A stretch of 20,236 bases of DNA from REEB506 sp049317545 (GTDB lineage Bacteria; Pseudomonadota; Alphaproteobacteria; Caulobacterales; Aquidulcibacteraceae), in the NCBI GenBank assembly GCA_049317545.1, contig JBMOIB010000046.1, positions 1-20,236 of the forward strand. Direction: 5' to 3'. Of this stretch, positions 1-6,918 are shown piece after piece. Under the pieces are notes generated by a model that made no database searches, was not told where the DNA came from, and saw nothing but the letters and a program-made list of their open reading frames with translations. A program made the position numbers and the translations under genes. The number at the start of each line of letters is the position of its first letter. Positions within the stretch are counted from its first letter, which is position 1.

Positions 1-1
1 G

Positions 2-1261
2 CCCCAAACGCTGGCGCACAAGATCATCGCCCGAGCGGCGGGGAGATCAGCCGTCGCGCCGGGGGAAATTCACACCTGCATTGTAGATCTCGCGTTCGCC
101 CACGACAGCTCTGGGCCGCGGCGTTGGAAGCCCCATCTTGATGAACTCGGCGCGCGGATTTGGGACCCGTCGAAGGTGGTCGTCTTTTCGGACCATTACG
201 TTCCCGCGGTCGATCCCGAGAGCGCCGCAATACTGGATTTGACGCGCCGTTTCGCGGCCAGCAGCGGTGTGCGCCATTTCGATATGCTCGGGATTAGCCA
301 CACGCTGCTCCCGCAGCATGGTCTCCTCGCGCCCGGCATGTTCGTCGCCGGCGGCGACAGCCACAGCCCGCATGGCGGTGCGTTCGGATGCTTCATCGCC
401 GGCTACGGCGCGACGGACATGCTGGGCATTCTCGTCACAGGCGAAACCTGGATCCGCACGCCAGACGTCGACCTGATCGATCTCCACGGCGCGCTCCACG
501 ATGGCGTCACAGCAAAAGACGTCATGCTTATGCTTTGCGCCGCCCTCGGCATGGAGAACGCGTTCGCCGCTGCAGAGTTTGCAGGCGCGGCGGTCGATGC
601 GATGTCGATGGACGAACGGATGACGCTCACCAACATGACGGCCGAACTGGGTTACGATACGGGGCTCATCGCGCCAGACCAAACGACGCTGGCGCATATG
701 CGCCGCCATGGCGCGACGCTGGCCGATGATGCGCTCTCGTGGCGGGCGGACCCTGGCGCCGTCTATCGGTCGCATCGACGGTTTGACCTCGCCGATCTCG
801 CCCCCCAGGTTGCGGCCCCGCACAGCCCGGCGCTCAGCGCGGACGTGAACTCGTATCGAGATGTCGCAGTCAACCAAGCCTATATCGGCGCATGCGTCGG
901 GGCGAAGCTCGACGATTTGCGGCTGGCCGCGCGCGCCTTGAATGGCCGCGCCGTTGCGCCGGGAGTGCGCCTGCTCATCGCTCCGGCCTCGCAGCAGATC
1001 TCGCGCCAAGCCGCCCAAGAGGGCGTTCTGGCCACCCTGCTGGAGGCCGGCGCCATCTTGATGCCGTCGGGATGCGGCGCATGCGCAGGCATGGGCGCCG
1101 GCGTCCTCGCGGAAGGCGAAGTGTGCATTTCCAGCACAAATCGCAATTTCAAAGGGCGGATGGGGCATGCCGGCGCGTTCGTCTATCTGGCCTCGCCGGC
1201 GACAGTTGCAGCGTCGGCCGTCGCAGGACGGATCGTGGATCCACGGGAGTTTTTGTCGTGA
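2..1261 (+). CDS. LeuC/aconitase-family hydratase, large subunit (5' partial)
   Basis: Large subunit of a two-subunit [4Fe-4S] hydro-lyase of the aconitase/3-isopropylmalate dehydratase superfamily. The frame is open from base 2; 419 residues are visible, starting with P-Q-T-L-A-H-K, which aligns near the very start of short LeuC/homoaconitase-type proteins, so only a few residues are missing. The three cluster cysteines are present at visible residues 298 (GACVGAK), 358 and 361 (GCGAC), with the spacing seen in LeuC (60, then 3). GGDSHSPHGGAFG (about residues 115-130) and SSTNRNFKGRMG are further family motifs. It overlaps the small-subunit gene by 4 bases. The gene sits with a C-C lyase and amidohydrolases, not with leuA or leuB, so a catabolic hydratase (dimethylmaleate, citraconate or maleate type) is more likely than leucine synthesis. 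Family assignment is firm; the substrate is inference. Confidence 0.9.
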   Translation, partial: PQTLAHKIIARAAGRSAVAPGEIHTCIVDLAFAHDSSGPRRWKPHLDELGARIWDPSKVVVFSDHYVPAVDPESAAILDLTRRFAASSGVRHFDMLGISHTLLPQHGLLAPGMFVAGGDSHSPHGGAFGCFIAGYGATDMLGILVTGETWIRTPDVDLIDLHGALHDGVTAKDVMLMLCAALGMENAFAAAEFAGAAVDAMSMDERMTLTNMTAELGYDTGLIAPDQTTLAHMRRHGATLADDALSWRADPGAVYRSHRRFDLADLAPQVAAPHSPALSADVNSYRDVAVNQAYIGACVGAKLDDLRLAARALNGRAVAPGVRLLIAPASQQISRQAAQEGVLATLLEAGAILMPSGCGACAGMGAGVLAEGEVCISSTNRNFKGRMGHAGAFVYLASPATVAASAVAGRIVDPREFLS

Positions 1262-1761
1262 CCTTGCCCAGTGAGGGCCGAGCCTTCGTGTTCGGCGATC
1301 GCGTCGACACCGACGTGCTGGCGCCGGGCGCGCTGATGAAGCTCGCGCCGCCGGAACTCGCGCGCCATTGCCTAGCAGCGCTTGATCCTACGTTCGCCGC
1401 GTCCGTCCGCCCGGGCGACTTCGTCGTCGCCGGCGACGGTTTTGGAATCGGCTCATCGCGCGAGCAGGCGGCGCAGTCCTTGGTGCTCCTCGGCGTGCGG
1501 GCGGTGATCGCAAAGAGTTTTGCGCGGATTTTTTACCGTAACGCGTACAACCTCGGGCTGCCGGCGGTCATTCTTCCGCAAGCTGGCGAGATCGTGGCCG
1601 GAGATCGTCTCAGTCTGGACGTGGCGGGAGGGCGCGTGGTCAACCATTCAACTGGACTGATCTTTGATGTTGCCCCCATTCCGCAACGCCTCGCGGAGAT
1701 GATCGAGGCAGGCGGCCTGGTTGCGCAATTGCGCGCCGGACTTTTGGGGGCGAGGGAGTGA
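1258..1761 (+). CDS. LeuD/aconitase-family hydratase, small subunit
   Basis: Swivel-domain small subunit that pairs with the upstream large subunit. It has 167 residues, the short form typical of archaeal-type LeuD/homoaconitase small subunits and shorter than the roughly 200 of E. coli LeuD. The start is GTG at 1258, inside a GTGA overlap with the stop of the large subunit, implying translational coupling. Recognised motifs are FGDRVDTDVLAPG near residue 15, GFGIGSSREQAA near residue 65 and SFARIFYRNAYNLGLP near residue 90. The substrate-recognition loop after TDVLAPG reads A-L-M-K where characterised relatives carry YLV or YLR, so substrate is not predictable and is probably neither isopropylmalate nor homoaconitate. 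It overlaps the following lyase gene by 4 bases. Confidence 0.88.
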   Translation: MTLPSEGRAFVFGDRVDTDVLAPGALMKLAPPELARHCLAALDPTFAASVRPGDFVVAGDGFGIGSSREQAAQSLVLLGVRAVIAKSFARIFYRNAYNLGLPAVILPQAGEIVAGDRLSLDVAGGRVVNHSTGLIFDVAPIPQRLAEMIEAGGLVAQLRAGLLGARE

Positions 1762-2657
1762 ACAATATGGCCGAAAGCGGAGGATCGCGGCTGCGCCGCC
1801 GTTTGGCGCAAGCCCAAGCGCTGATGGCGCCTGGCGCCTATGACGCCCTCTCGGCGCTGCTCGTCGAGCAAGCGGGATTTGAGGCGATCTATCTTTCGGG
1901 CGCCTCGATTTCCTATACGCAGCTTGGCCGACCAGACATTGGGCTCACGTCCGTAACGCAGGTTGCAGATGTCGTAGCGCGCGTCCGAGATCGGGTCAGT
2001 GTGGATCTCATCGTCGATGCCGACACCGGGTTCGGGAATGCGTTGAACGTCGGTCACATGATGCGGCTTTTCGAGCGCGCCGGCGCGGATGCGGTGCAAA
2101 TTGAAGATCAAACGGCGCCGAAGCGGTGCGGTCATCTCGCCGGAAAGAGCCTGGTTCCCGCCGACGAAATGGTCGGCAAGATCGCCGCCGCCCTCGACGC
2201 CCGAAGCCGGGATGTGCTGGTGATCGCGCGCACGGACGCTATTGCGGTGGAAGGGCTGGAGTCGGCCTTGGAACGCGCGGCTCTCTACCGCGAGGCCGGC
2301 GCCGACGTCATTTTCATCGAAGCGCCGCAGGCGGTTGAGCAGATGCAACGCATCTGCGCTGCCTTCCGGGACGTGCATTTGATGGCGAACATGGTGGAAG
2401 GCGGACGCACCCCGATCCTGACGCTCGATCAGTTGCAAGAGATGGGATTCCGCCTCGCGATCGCGCCCGGGTCGATGGTGCGGGCCTTCGCCTTCGCAGC
2501 GCAGGAATTCCTGCGTCTCTTGAAGGCCAATGGCACGACGGCGATGTCGCGTGATCGCATGTTCGATTTCGCCGAGATCAACGCATTGCTCGGCTTGCCG
2601 GATTTGAGCGCGCTCGGCCAGCGCTATGATGCTCGTTCGCGCGACGCTGCCGAATAA
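1758..2657 (+). CDS. Isocitrate lyase/PEP mutase-family C-C lyase (dimethylmalate lyase- or methylisocitrate lyase-like)
   Basis: A 299-residue TIM-barrel enzyme of the isocitrate lyase/PEP mutase superfamily, which cleaves 2-hydroxy-dicarboxylates by a retro-aldol reaction. Visible motifs are DADTGFGN at residues 87-94 (Mg2+ binding), ED at 116-117 and KRCGH at 122-126, whose Cys124 is the catalytic residue that marks true C-C lyases and is absent from phosphonate mutases. The start is GTG at 1758 in a GTGA overlap with the upstream gene; an ATG at 1767 is an alternative. Pairing with a two-subunit aconitase-type hydratase matches the dimethylmaleate hydratase/2,3-dimethylmalate lyase arrangement, giving pyruvate plus propionate in that pathway. 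Methylisocitrate lyase is a weaker alternative because no prpC- or prpD-type gene is present. Superfamily and chemistry are well supported; the exact substrate is inferred. Confidence 0.9.
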   Translation: MNNMAESGGSRLRRRLAQAQALMAPGAYDALSALLVEQAGFEAIYLSGASISYTQLGRPDIGLTSVTQVADVVARVRDRVSVDLIVDADTGFGNALNVGHMMRLFERAGADAVQIEDQTAPKRCGHLAGKSLVPADEMVGKIAAALDARSRDVLVIARTDAIAVEGLESALERAALYREAGADVIFIEAPQAVEQMQRICAAFRDVHLMANMVEGGRTPILTLDQLQEMGFRLAIAPGSMVRAFAFAAQEFLRLLKANGTTAMSRDRMFDFAEINALLGLPDLSALGQRYDARSRDAAE

Positions 2658-2716
2658 GCGGCCGAGCGCCGCACGCAGCATCACCCCTGAACGTTTTGCA
2701 GGCCCCCATAACGTTT

Positions 2717-2740
2717 CGCCGGGCGGTTGCCCGCCCGGCG
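2717..2740. terminator. Perfect 10-bp inverted repeat between convergent genes
   Basis: The arm CGCCGGGCGG (2717-2726), a TTGC loop (2727-2730) and the arm CCGCCCGGCG (2731-2740) form a perfect GC-rich hairpin between the stops of the lyase operon and the TonB-dependent receptor. It could stop transcription from both sides. Neither side has a good U tract, only short GTTT or AAAC runs, so strength is uncertain. Confidence 0.5.
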
Positions 2741-2767
2741 TCGACGTTTGGCCTCACAAGGCTGCGG

Positions 2768-5029
2768 TCAGTAGGTGTACTTGATGCGGAACGTCACGCG
2801 GCGCGGGTCGTTGTAATAGCCGATCCCGAACAAAGACGACGTCGCATAATATTCTTCCGTGCAGTTCGAGCACTCAAGCGCCGCTTCCCAATGGTTGGCC
2901 TCAGAGCGGTAGACCGCGCCGACGTTGACGAGCGTCGTCGGCGGCACTTTCGCCAACGGGCGCGTGATCGCGGTCGTTTGGCCGAACGGGATCGCCGTCA
3001 CCAGAGCGCCGTCATTGTAAGTCGAGGTCCAATAGGTCTGCGAATAGCTCGCCGAGCCATTGAACGACAATGAGCCGCCGAGCTTCTCGAGCGGCAGGGT
3101 GTAGCTGGCTCCCAGCGTGCCCTGCAGTTCCGGGAAGCGGACGGGGTTGTCCCGCGTCGTCGTGCAATTGATCGGCTCGGGCGTATTCGAGCACGGGATG
3201 AGTCCGTTTGCGCCGCCGTTGCGCGCCGGGACGTTCTGATACTCGCTGTCCGAGGCCGAGGCTGACGCGAAAATCTGGAGCGCGTCGGTCGGGGCTGCTG
3301 CGATCTCGAGTTCAATACCTTTGGCTTCCAGGTCGGCGGCGTTGCGGGTGACGAACGTCGTCGTTCCGCCGCCCGTGCCCGACAAGAGCTGCAGCGCGTC
3401 GACCTTTTCCAGGTACGCGGTGGCGTTGACGCGCAGCTTTCTCGAGAACCATTCCGTCTTGGCGCCGAGTTCGTACGTCCAGGCTTTTTCCGGGCCGAAG
3501 ATCGTCACGTTGGCGGCGTTGGTGACGCGCGTGTTCCAGCCGCCCGACTTGAAGCCGTTCGTCGCGGATGCATAGACGAGCTTGTCGTTGGAGAGTTTAT
3601 AGGTCAGCGCCACGCGTGGCGTCGCCCTTTTTTCGCTTTGGTTCAGAGGGACTCCGAAGGCGCGGACGTTCGCAGACGTCGGCCGCGTCGGAGTCAATGC
3701 CAGCGAGCCGTTCGTGTATGCGAGCGTCTTTTTTTCGTCCGTGTACCGCACGCCTGCGGTGGCGATGAGCGAATCGGTGAGGCTGATGTCGGCTTGGGCG
3801 TAAGCCGCGACCGATTCAGTCGTGTTGTACATTTTCCAGTCGGCCAGGAGGATGCCGGAGAAGTCGATCTCGGCGGTCTTGTTGTCTTCGTCGAGATAGA
3901 AGAGCCCGGCGACCCATTTCACCCGGTCCGTCCCGCCGACGAGTTTCACTTCCTGCGTAAACTGTTGGTTGCGCACTTCATTGGCGATGACGAAGCCGCC
4001 CCGCGCGCCGGTGCCGTTCAGGAAGTCGAGAGCGAAGTTCTGATCGGTCGTGCGATAGCCGGTGATGAAGCTGATCGTGGACCAGCCGAGATCGTAGGCG
4101 AGGTTTGAGGTCAGGCCGCCGGTTTCGACGTTGGCGCAGTTTCCCAGCGAGGTATTCAGGTAGATCTCGCGGATATTGTTGCTGCAATCCGTCGGGCGCA
4201 GACCGGACCGGCTCTTGTATTCCGGATCGACCGGGCTCGAGCCAAGGGTCGTTTTTTGTTGGTCGACATAGTCGACCGCGACGTCCCAGGTCAGCTTTTC
4301 CGTCGGCAGGAAACGGACCGCGGCGCGCAACCCCTGGGCCTTGTCGGCGTTGAGCTTCGCGCCCGTGACGAGGCTCTGGCTATACCCTTCGTCATCGACG
4401 ACGAAGCCGGACAATTTCGTCAGGATCTTGTCGTTGACGGGCGCGTCGACTGATCCGCGCAGCTGGGTGCGCTGAAAGCTGCCGACCGAGCCTTCGACGA
4501 AATAGCCGAACTCGCTCGCAGGCTTGCGCGTCACGATCGAGACCGCGCCGCCAGTCGTGTTGCGGCCGAAAAGCGTGCCTTGGGGGCCGCGCAGGACTTC
4601 GACGCGCTCGATGTCGAACAGCGAAACGGAATTGGCGTTCTGGCGGGCGACGTAGATTTCATCGACATAGGTCGCGACCGGCACGTCGAATGTGGCGATC
4701 TGCTCGGTCGAGCCGAGGCCGCGGATATAGAAGGACAGGGCCGAGCCCGTGCCAGTGTTGAGGCCGCCCGTTACGCTCGGCGTAAACCGCACGAGGTCCG
4801 CAGTCGTCTTGAGTTGCGCGGCCTCGACTTGCAGCGGGCTGAAGGCCGAAACGGCGAGCGGGACGGACTGGGCGTTTTCTTCGCGGCGCTGGGCCGTCAC
4901 GATGATCTCGGACAGGCCGCCGGCTTGCGCCGCCGATCCGCCGCCGCCCGTCTGCGCGCCGGCTGCCGGCGCCGTGATTGCGATCGCGGCCGTCGAAGCA
5001 GCCAAGACGAGGTTCCAATTTTTAGTCAT
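2768..5029 (-). CDS. TonB-dependent outer membrane receptor
   Basis: A 753-residue outer-membrane transporter powered by TonB-ExbBD. A signal peptide covers residues 1-25, with probable cleavage after A-A-G-A before Gln26. A Gly-rich linker and a TonB-box-like segment, EIIVTAQRREENAQ (about 41-54), follow. The plug domain includes FYIRGLG, the VEVLRGPQGTLFGRNTTGG signature and SIVTRKP. The remainder is a beta-barrel ending in the aromatic-terminated strand FRIKYTY. Three closely spaced Cys pairs, including one near the C terminus (ECSNC), may form loop disulfides. The ATG at 5029 has a GGGGGAG Shine-Dalgarno a few bases upstream. It is convergent with the hydratase-lyase operon and divergent from the amidohydrolase operon, so it probably imports the substrate of this locus. 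An iron-siderophore role cannot be excluded, but no siderophore gene is nearby. Confidence 0.95.
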   Translation of the reverse strand: MTKNWNLVLAASTAAIAITAPAAGAQTGGGGSAAQAGGLSEIIVTAQRREENAQSVPLAVSAFSPLQVEAAQLKTTADLVRFTPSVTGGLNTGTGSALSFYIRGLGSTEQIATFDVPVATYVDEIYVARQNANSVSLFDIERVEVLRGPQGTLFGRNTTGGAVSIVTRKPASEFGYFVEGSVGSFQRTQLRGSVDAPVNDKILTKLSGFVVDDEGYSQSLVTGAKLNADKAQGLRAAVRFLPTEKLTWDVAVDYVDQQKTTLGSSPVDPEYKSRSGLRPTDCSNNIREIYLNTSLGNCANVETGGLTSNLAYDLGWSTISFITGYRTTDQNFALDFLNGTGARGGFVIANEVRNQQFTQEVKLVGGTDRVKWVAGLFYLDEDNKTAEIDFSGILLADWKMYNTTESVAAYAQADISLTDSLIATAGVRYTDEKKTLAYTNGSLALTPTRPTSANVRAFGVPLNQSEKRATPRVALTYKLSNDKLVYASATNGFKSGGWNTRVTNAANVTIFGPEKAWTYELGAKTEWFSRKLRVNATAYLEKVDALQLLSGTGGGTTTFVTRNAADLEAKGIELEIAAAPTDALQIFASASASDSEYQNVPARNGGANGLIPCSNTPEPINCTTTRDNPVRFPELQGTLGASYTLPLEKLGGSLSFNGSASYSQTYWTSTYNDGALVTAIPFGQTTAITRPLAKVPPTTLVNVGAVYRSEANHWEAALECSNCTEEYYATSSLFGIGYYNDPRRVTFRIKYTY

Positions 5030-5072
5030 TCAACTCCCCCGGGTGCTTGGACGGCGTGTCCGCCAATATTAA

Positions 5073-5083
5073 TGGTATAACCT
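5073..5083. promoter_or_regulatory. Possible GntR/FadR-type operator half-match
   Basis: TGGT-ATA-ACCT matches the FadR-subfamily GntR pattern TGGTNNNACCA at all but the last base. It lies in the AT-rich island about 45 bases upstream of the receptor start codon, a plausible repressor position. A single short match is weak, and no regulator gene is encoded in the window. Confidence 0.2.
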
Positions 5084-5247
5084 TTCATCGTTCGGTGATC
5101 CGAGCAAGTCGTCTGCCGCATCTCCCGTGCGATGAGTCTCAATTTCGATGCACTGTTGCGTATCCGCAGCAGAAAAGCCCCCGTAGGGACGCCGATCGCG
5201 CCCGATGGACAAGTGTGAGGCGCCGCGCTCAAATGATATGCCAATTT

Positions 5248-5253
5248 GCGAGG
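5248..5253 (+). promoter_or_regulatory. Shine-Dalgarno selecting the ATG at 5259
   Basis: GCGAGG lies 5 bases before ATG 5259. The in-frame upstream ATGs at 5205 and 5238 lack a comparable site, so 5259 is preferred as the start of the isochorismatase-family gene. Confidence 0.6.
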
Positions 5254-5258
5254 TTCCG

Positions 5259-5963
5259 ATGACGCTCCGCTTCGAGCCCACCATGGCGCGGGAAGACCTG
5301 ACGGCCCGTCAGATTTTCCAGCGCGTCAAAGCCAACCCCGCCCGCGCCCGCTTTGGCTTCGGCGCCCGCGCGGCGGTCATGAATATCGACTTCCAACAGG
5401 CCTATACGCGTCCGGATCTCTTCCCGAATACGGCCTACGTCACCGACCCGGACCAGATCGCGCATGTCAATTCAATCAGCCGATTGGCTCGCCAGGCCGG
5501 TATGCCGGTGATCTGGTCGCGCGTCGCCTACAAGCCGGACGCTGGCGATGCGGGGGTCTGGGGAACGCGTACGAACACGCCCGACAGCCTGCAGAACATC
5601 AAGTACGAGAGCCCACGCCACGCCTTCGATCCGCGTTGCGAAATCGACGAGGCGGTCGATCTCGTCTTCACCAAGCGCATGCCGAGCACGTTCTTCGAGA
5701 CGCCGCTCGCGAGCTACCTTGTGTGGAGCAAGGTCGATACCGTCATCGTGACCGGCGGATCAACGTCGGGCTGCGTGCGCGCGACCGCTGTGGACAGTCT
5801 CAGCCATGGCTATCGCACGATCGTTCCCGAAGAGTGCGTGGCCGACAAACACGAGAGCTACCACTTCGCCAACCTGACCGACCTGCAGCTCAAGTACGCC
5901 GACGTCGTCGACGTCGCCGAGGTTGAGGCATGGCTCAAGGCGCGCCTCGCGGAGCGCGGCTGA
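5259..5963 (+). CDS. Isochorismatase-family cysteine amidohydrolase (N-carbamoylsarcosine/maleamate amidase-like)
   Basis: A 234-residue hydrolase of the isochorismatase superfamily, which releases ammonia from amides, half-amides or N-carbamoyl compounds. The catalytic triad is visible as Asp44 (MNIDFQQAYT), Lys139 (FTKRMPSTFF) and Cys172 (GGSTSGCVRATAVDS). The N-terminal layout, with a helix and then FGFGARAAVMNIDFQ, is like N-carbamoylsarcosine amidohydrolase and maleamate amidohydrolase. ATG 5259 was chosen for its GCGAGG Shine-Dalgarno; 5205 and 5238 are longer alternatives. It is the first gene of a four-gene operon; one base separates its stop from the next ATG. I infer that it removes the amide nitrogen from a ring-opened intermediate before the dicarboxylate enters the hydratase-lyase steps. 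RutB-like ureidoacrylate or nicotinamidase activity is possible but less favoured. Confidence 0.88.
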   Translation: MTLRFEPTMAREDLTARQIFQRVKANPARARFGFGARAAVMNIDFQQAYTRPDLFPNTAYVTDPDQIAHVNSISRLARQAGMPVIWSRVAYKPDAGDAGVWGTRTNTPDSLQNIKYESPRHAFDPRCEIDEAVDLVFTKRMPSTFFETPLASYLVWSKVDTVIVTGGSTSGCVRATAVDSLSHGYRTIVPEECVADKHESYHFANLTDLQLKYADVVDVAEVEAWLKARLAERG

Positions 5964-5964
5964 T

Positions 5965-6918
5965 ATGCATGCCGATCCCAATCTCTATGACCATTGGCCC
6001 TATCGCGATCGCCCCAAGATCGTCTGGCCCGGCGGCAAGAAGCTCGCGTTCTGGATCGCACCGAACATCGAGTATTACGAGTTCGATCCGCCGAAAAACC
6101 CGTCGCGCCCGGGGTGGCCGAAGCCCGCGCCCGACGTTGTCGGGTACTCGCAGCGCGACTGGGGCAACCGCATCGGACATTGGCGGTTGATGGAGCTTCT
6201 TGACCGCTTCGGGCTCAAAGGCTCGATTTCGCTGTCGATCGGGCTCATCGCGCACCATCCCGAGATCATCGAGGCCTGCGCCGCGCGCGGATGGGAGTTC
6301 TTCAGTCACGGCATCTACAACACCCGCTATTCGTACAATATGGACGAGGCGCAGGAACGCGCGGTGCTCGAGGATTCGATCGCCAGCGTCGAAAAGGCGA
6401 CCGGCCAGCGCATCCGCGGCTATCTCGCGCCGGCTCTCACTCATACGGAACGCACGCTCGATCTCATCGCCGAATACGACTTCTGGTACACCTGCGACCT
6501 CTTCCAGGACGACCAGCCCCAGCCGGTGAAGACGAAGACGGGCAAGCTGATTTCGATGCCCTATTCTCTTGAGGTCAACGACGTCATCACCTACGGCGCG
6601 ATGGCGATGAGTCCGTGGCGCTACGCAGATGTCCTGAAGCGCCATTTCGATTGCCTGCTTGCGGAAGGCGAAAGGAGCGGGACGGTGATGTGCATTCCGC
6701 TGCACGCCTATCTGGTGAGCCAGGCGCACCGCATCCGGCCGTTCGCGCAGGCTTTGGAGCACATCTGTTCGCATGCCGACGATGTCTGGTTCACGCGTGC
6801 GGTCGATGTCGCGGCCTACTATCGCGAGCATTGCTTCGATCAGGCCGTTGAGGATGTGGCGCGGCGTCGCCTCGCGACGGGCGGTACGGGCTTTGCGCCG
6901 ATGGAGCCGCGCGTATGA
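5965..6918 (+). CDS. Polysaccharide-deacetylase-fold hydrolase 1 (PuuE/cyclic-imidase-like)
   Basis: A 317-residue protein of the polysaccharide deacetylase (NodB) superfamily, of the cytoplasmic branch that includes PuuE-type allantoinase and cyclic imide hydrolases, not cell-wall deacetylases: it has no signal peptide. Features include WPGGKKLAFWIAPNIEYYEF near the N terminus (about 21-40), GNRIGHWRLMELLDRFGLKG (67-86), EFFSHGIYNTRYSY with His115 (111-124), YLAPALTHTERTLDL and CDLFQDDQPQP in the middle, and PLHAYLVSQAHRI near the C terminus. The usual Asp-Asp of the NodB TFDD motif is not visible, as in PuuE-like members. ATG 5965 starts one base after the previous stop, with GGAG at 5951. 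It overlaps the next gene by 4 bases. The likely role is hydrolysis of a cyclic C-N bond (imide, hydantoin or allantoin type); the substrate is unknown. Confidence 0.85.
   Translation: MHADPNLYDHWPYRDRPKIVWPGGKKLAFWIAPNIEYYEFDPPKNPSRPGWPKPAPDVVGYSQRDWGNRIGHWRLMELLDRFGLKGSISLSIGLIAHHPEIIEACAARGWEFFSHGIYNTRYSYNMDEAQERAVLEDSIASVEKATGQRIRGYLAPALTHTERTLDLIAEYDFWYTCDLFQDDQPQPVKTKTGKLISMPYSLEVNDVITYGAMAMSPWRYADVLKRHFDCLLAEGERSGTVMCIPLHAYLVSQAHRIRPFAQALEHICSHADDVWFTRAVDVAAYYREHCFDQAVEDVARRRLATGGTGFAPMEPRV

Larger units (their letters stand above)
5030..5258. other. Divergent intergenic region between receptor and amidohydrolase operon
   Basis: This 229-base stretch is the longest non-coding interval of the window and must hold the promoters of the receptor gene (minus strand) and the four-gene hydrolase operon (plus strand). 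An AT-rich island at about 5063-5085 contrasts with the GC-rich surroundings. I found no convincing pair of -35 and -10 hexamers on either strand. Short reading frames within it have no support. Confidence 0.6.

Noticed and set aside
47..1168. A 373-codon minus-strand open frame opposite the hydratase large subunit
   Set aside because: The plus-strand protein contains the full iron-sulfur cluster cysteines and family motifs; the antisense product is low-complexity and unrecognisable.
2..1761. Calling the first two genes leuC and leuD of leucine synthesis
   Set aside because: There is no leuA or leuB, the small-subunit loop is atypical, and the operon partner is a C-C lyase. Family naming is kept but the leucine role is not supported.
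1758..2657. Phosphoenolpyruvate mutase or carboxyphosphonate mutase
   Set aside because: The KRCGH motif with catalytic Cys is characteristic of the lyases and not of the mutases, and no phosphonate genes are nearby.
1533..2684. A 383-codon minus-strand open frame opposite the small subunit and lyase
   Set aside because: Antisense shadow of two motif-rich genes.
5047..5262. Short open frames in the divergent intergenic region
   Set aside because: They overlap the start of the receptor or amidohydrolase genes, have no Shine-Dalgarno and show no recognisable protein motif.
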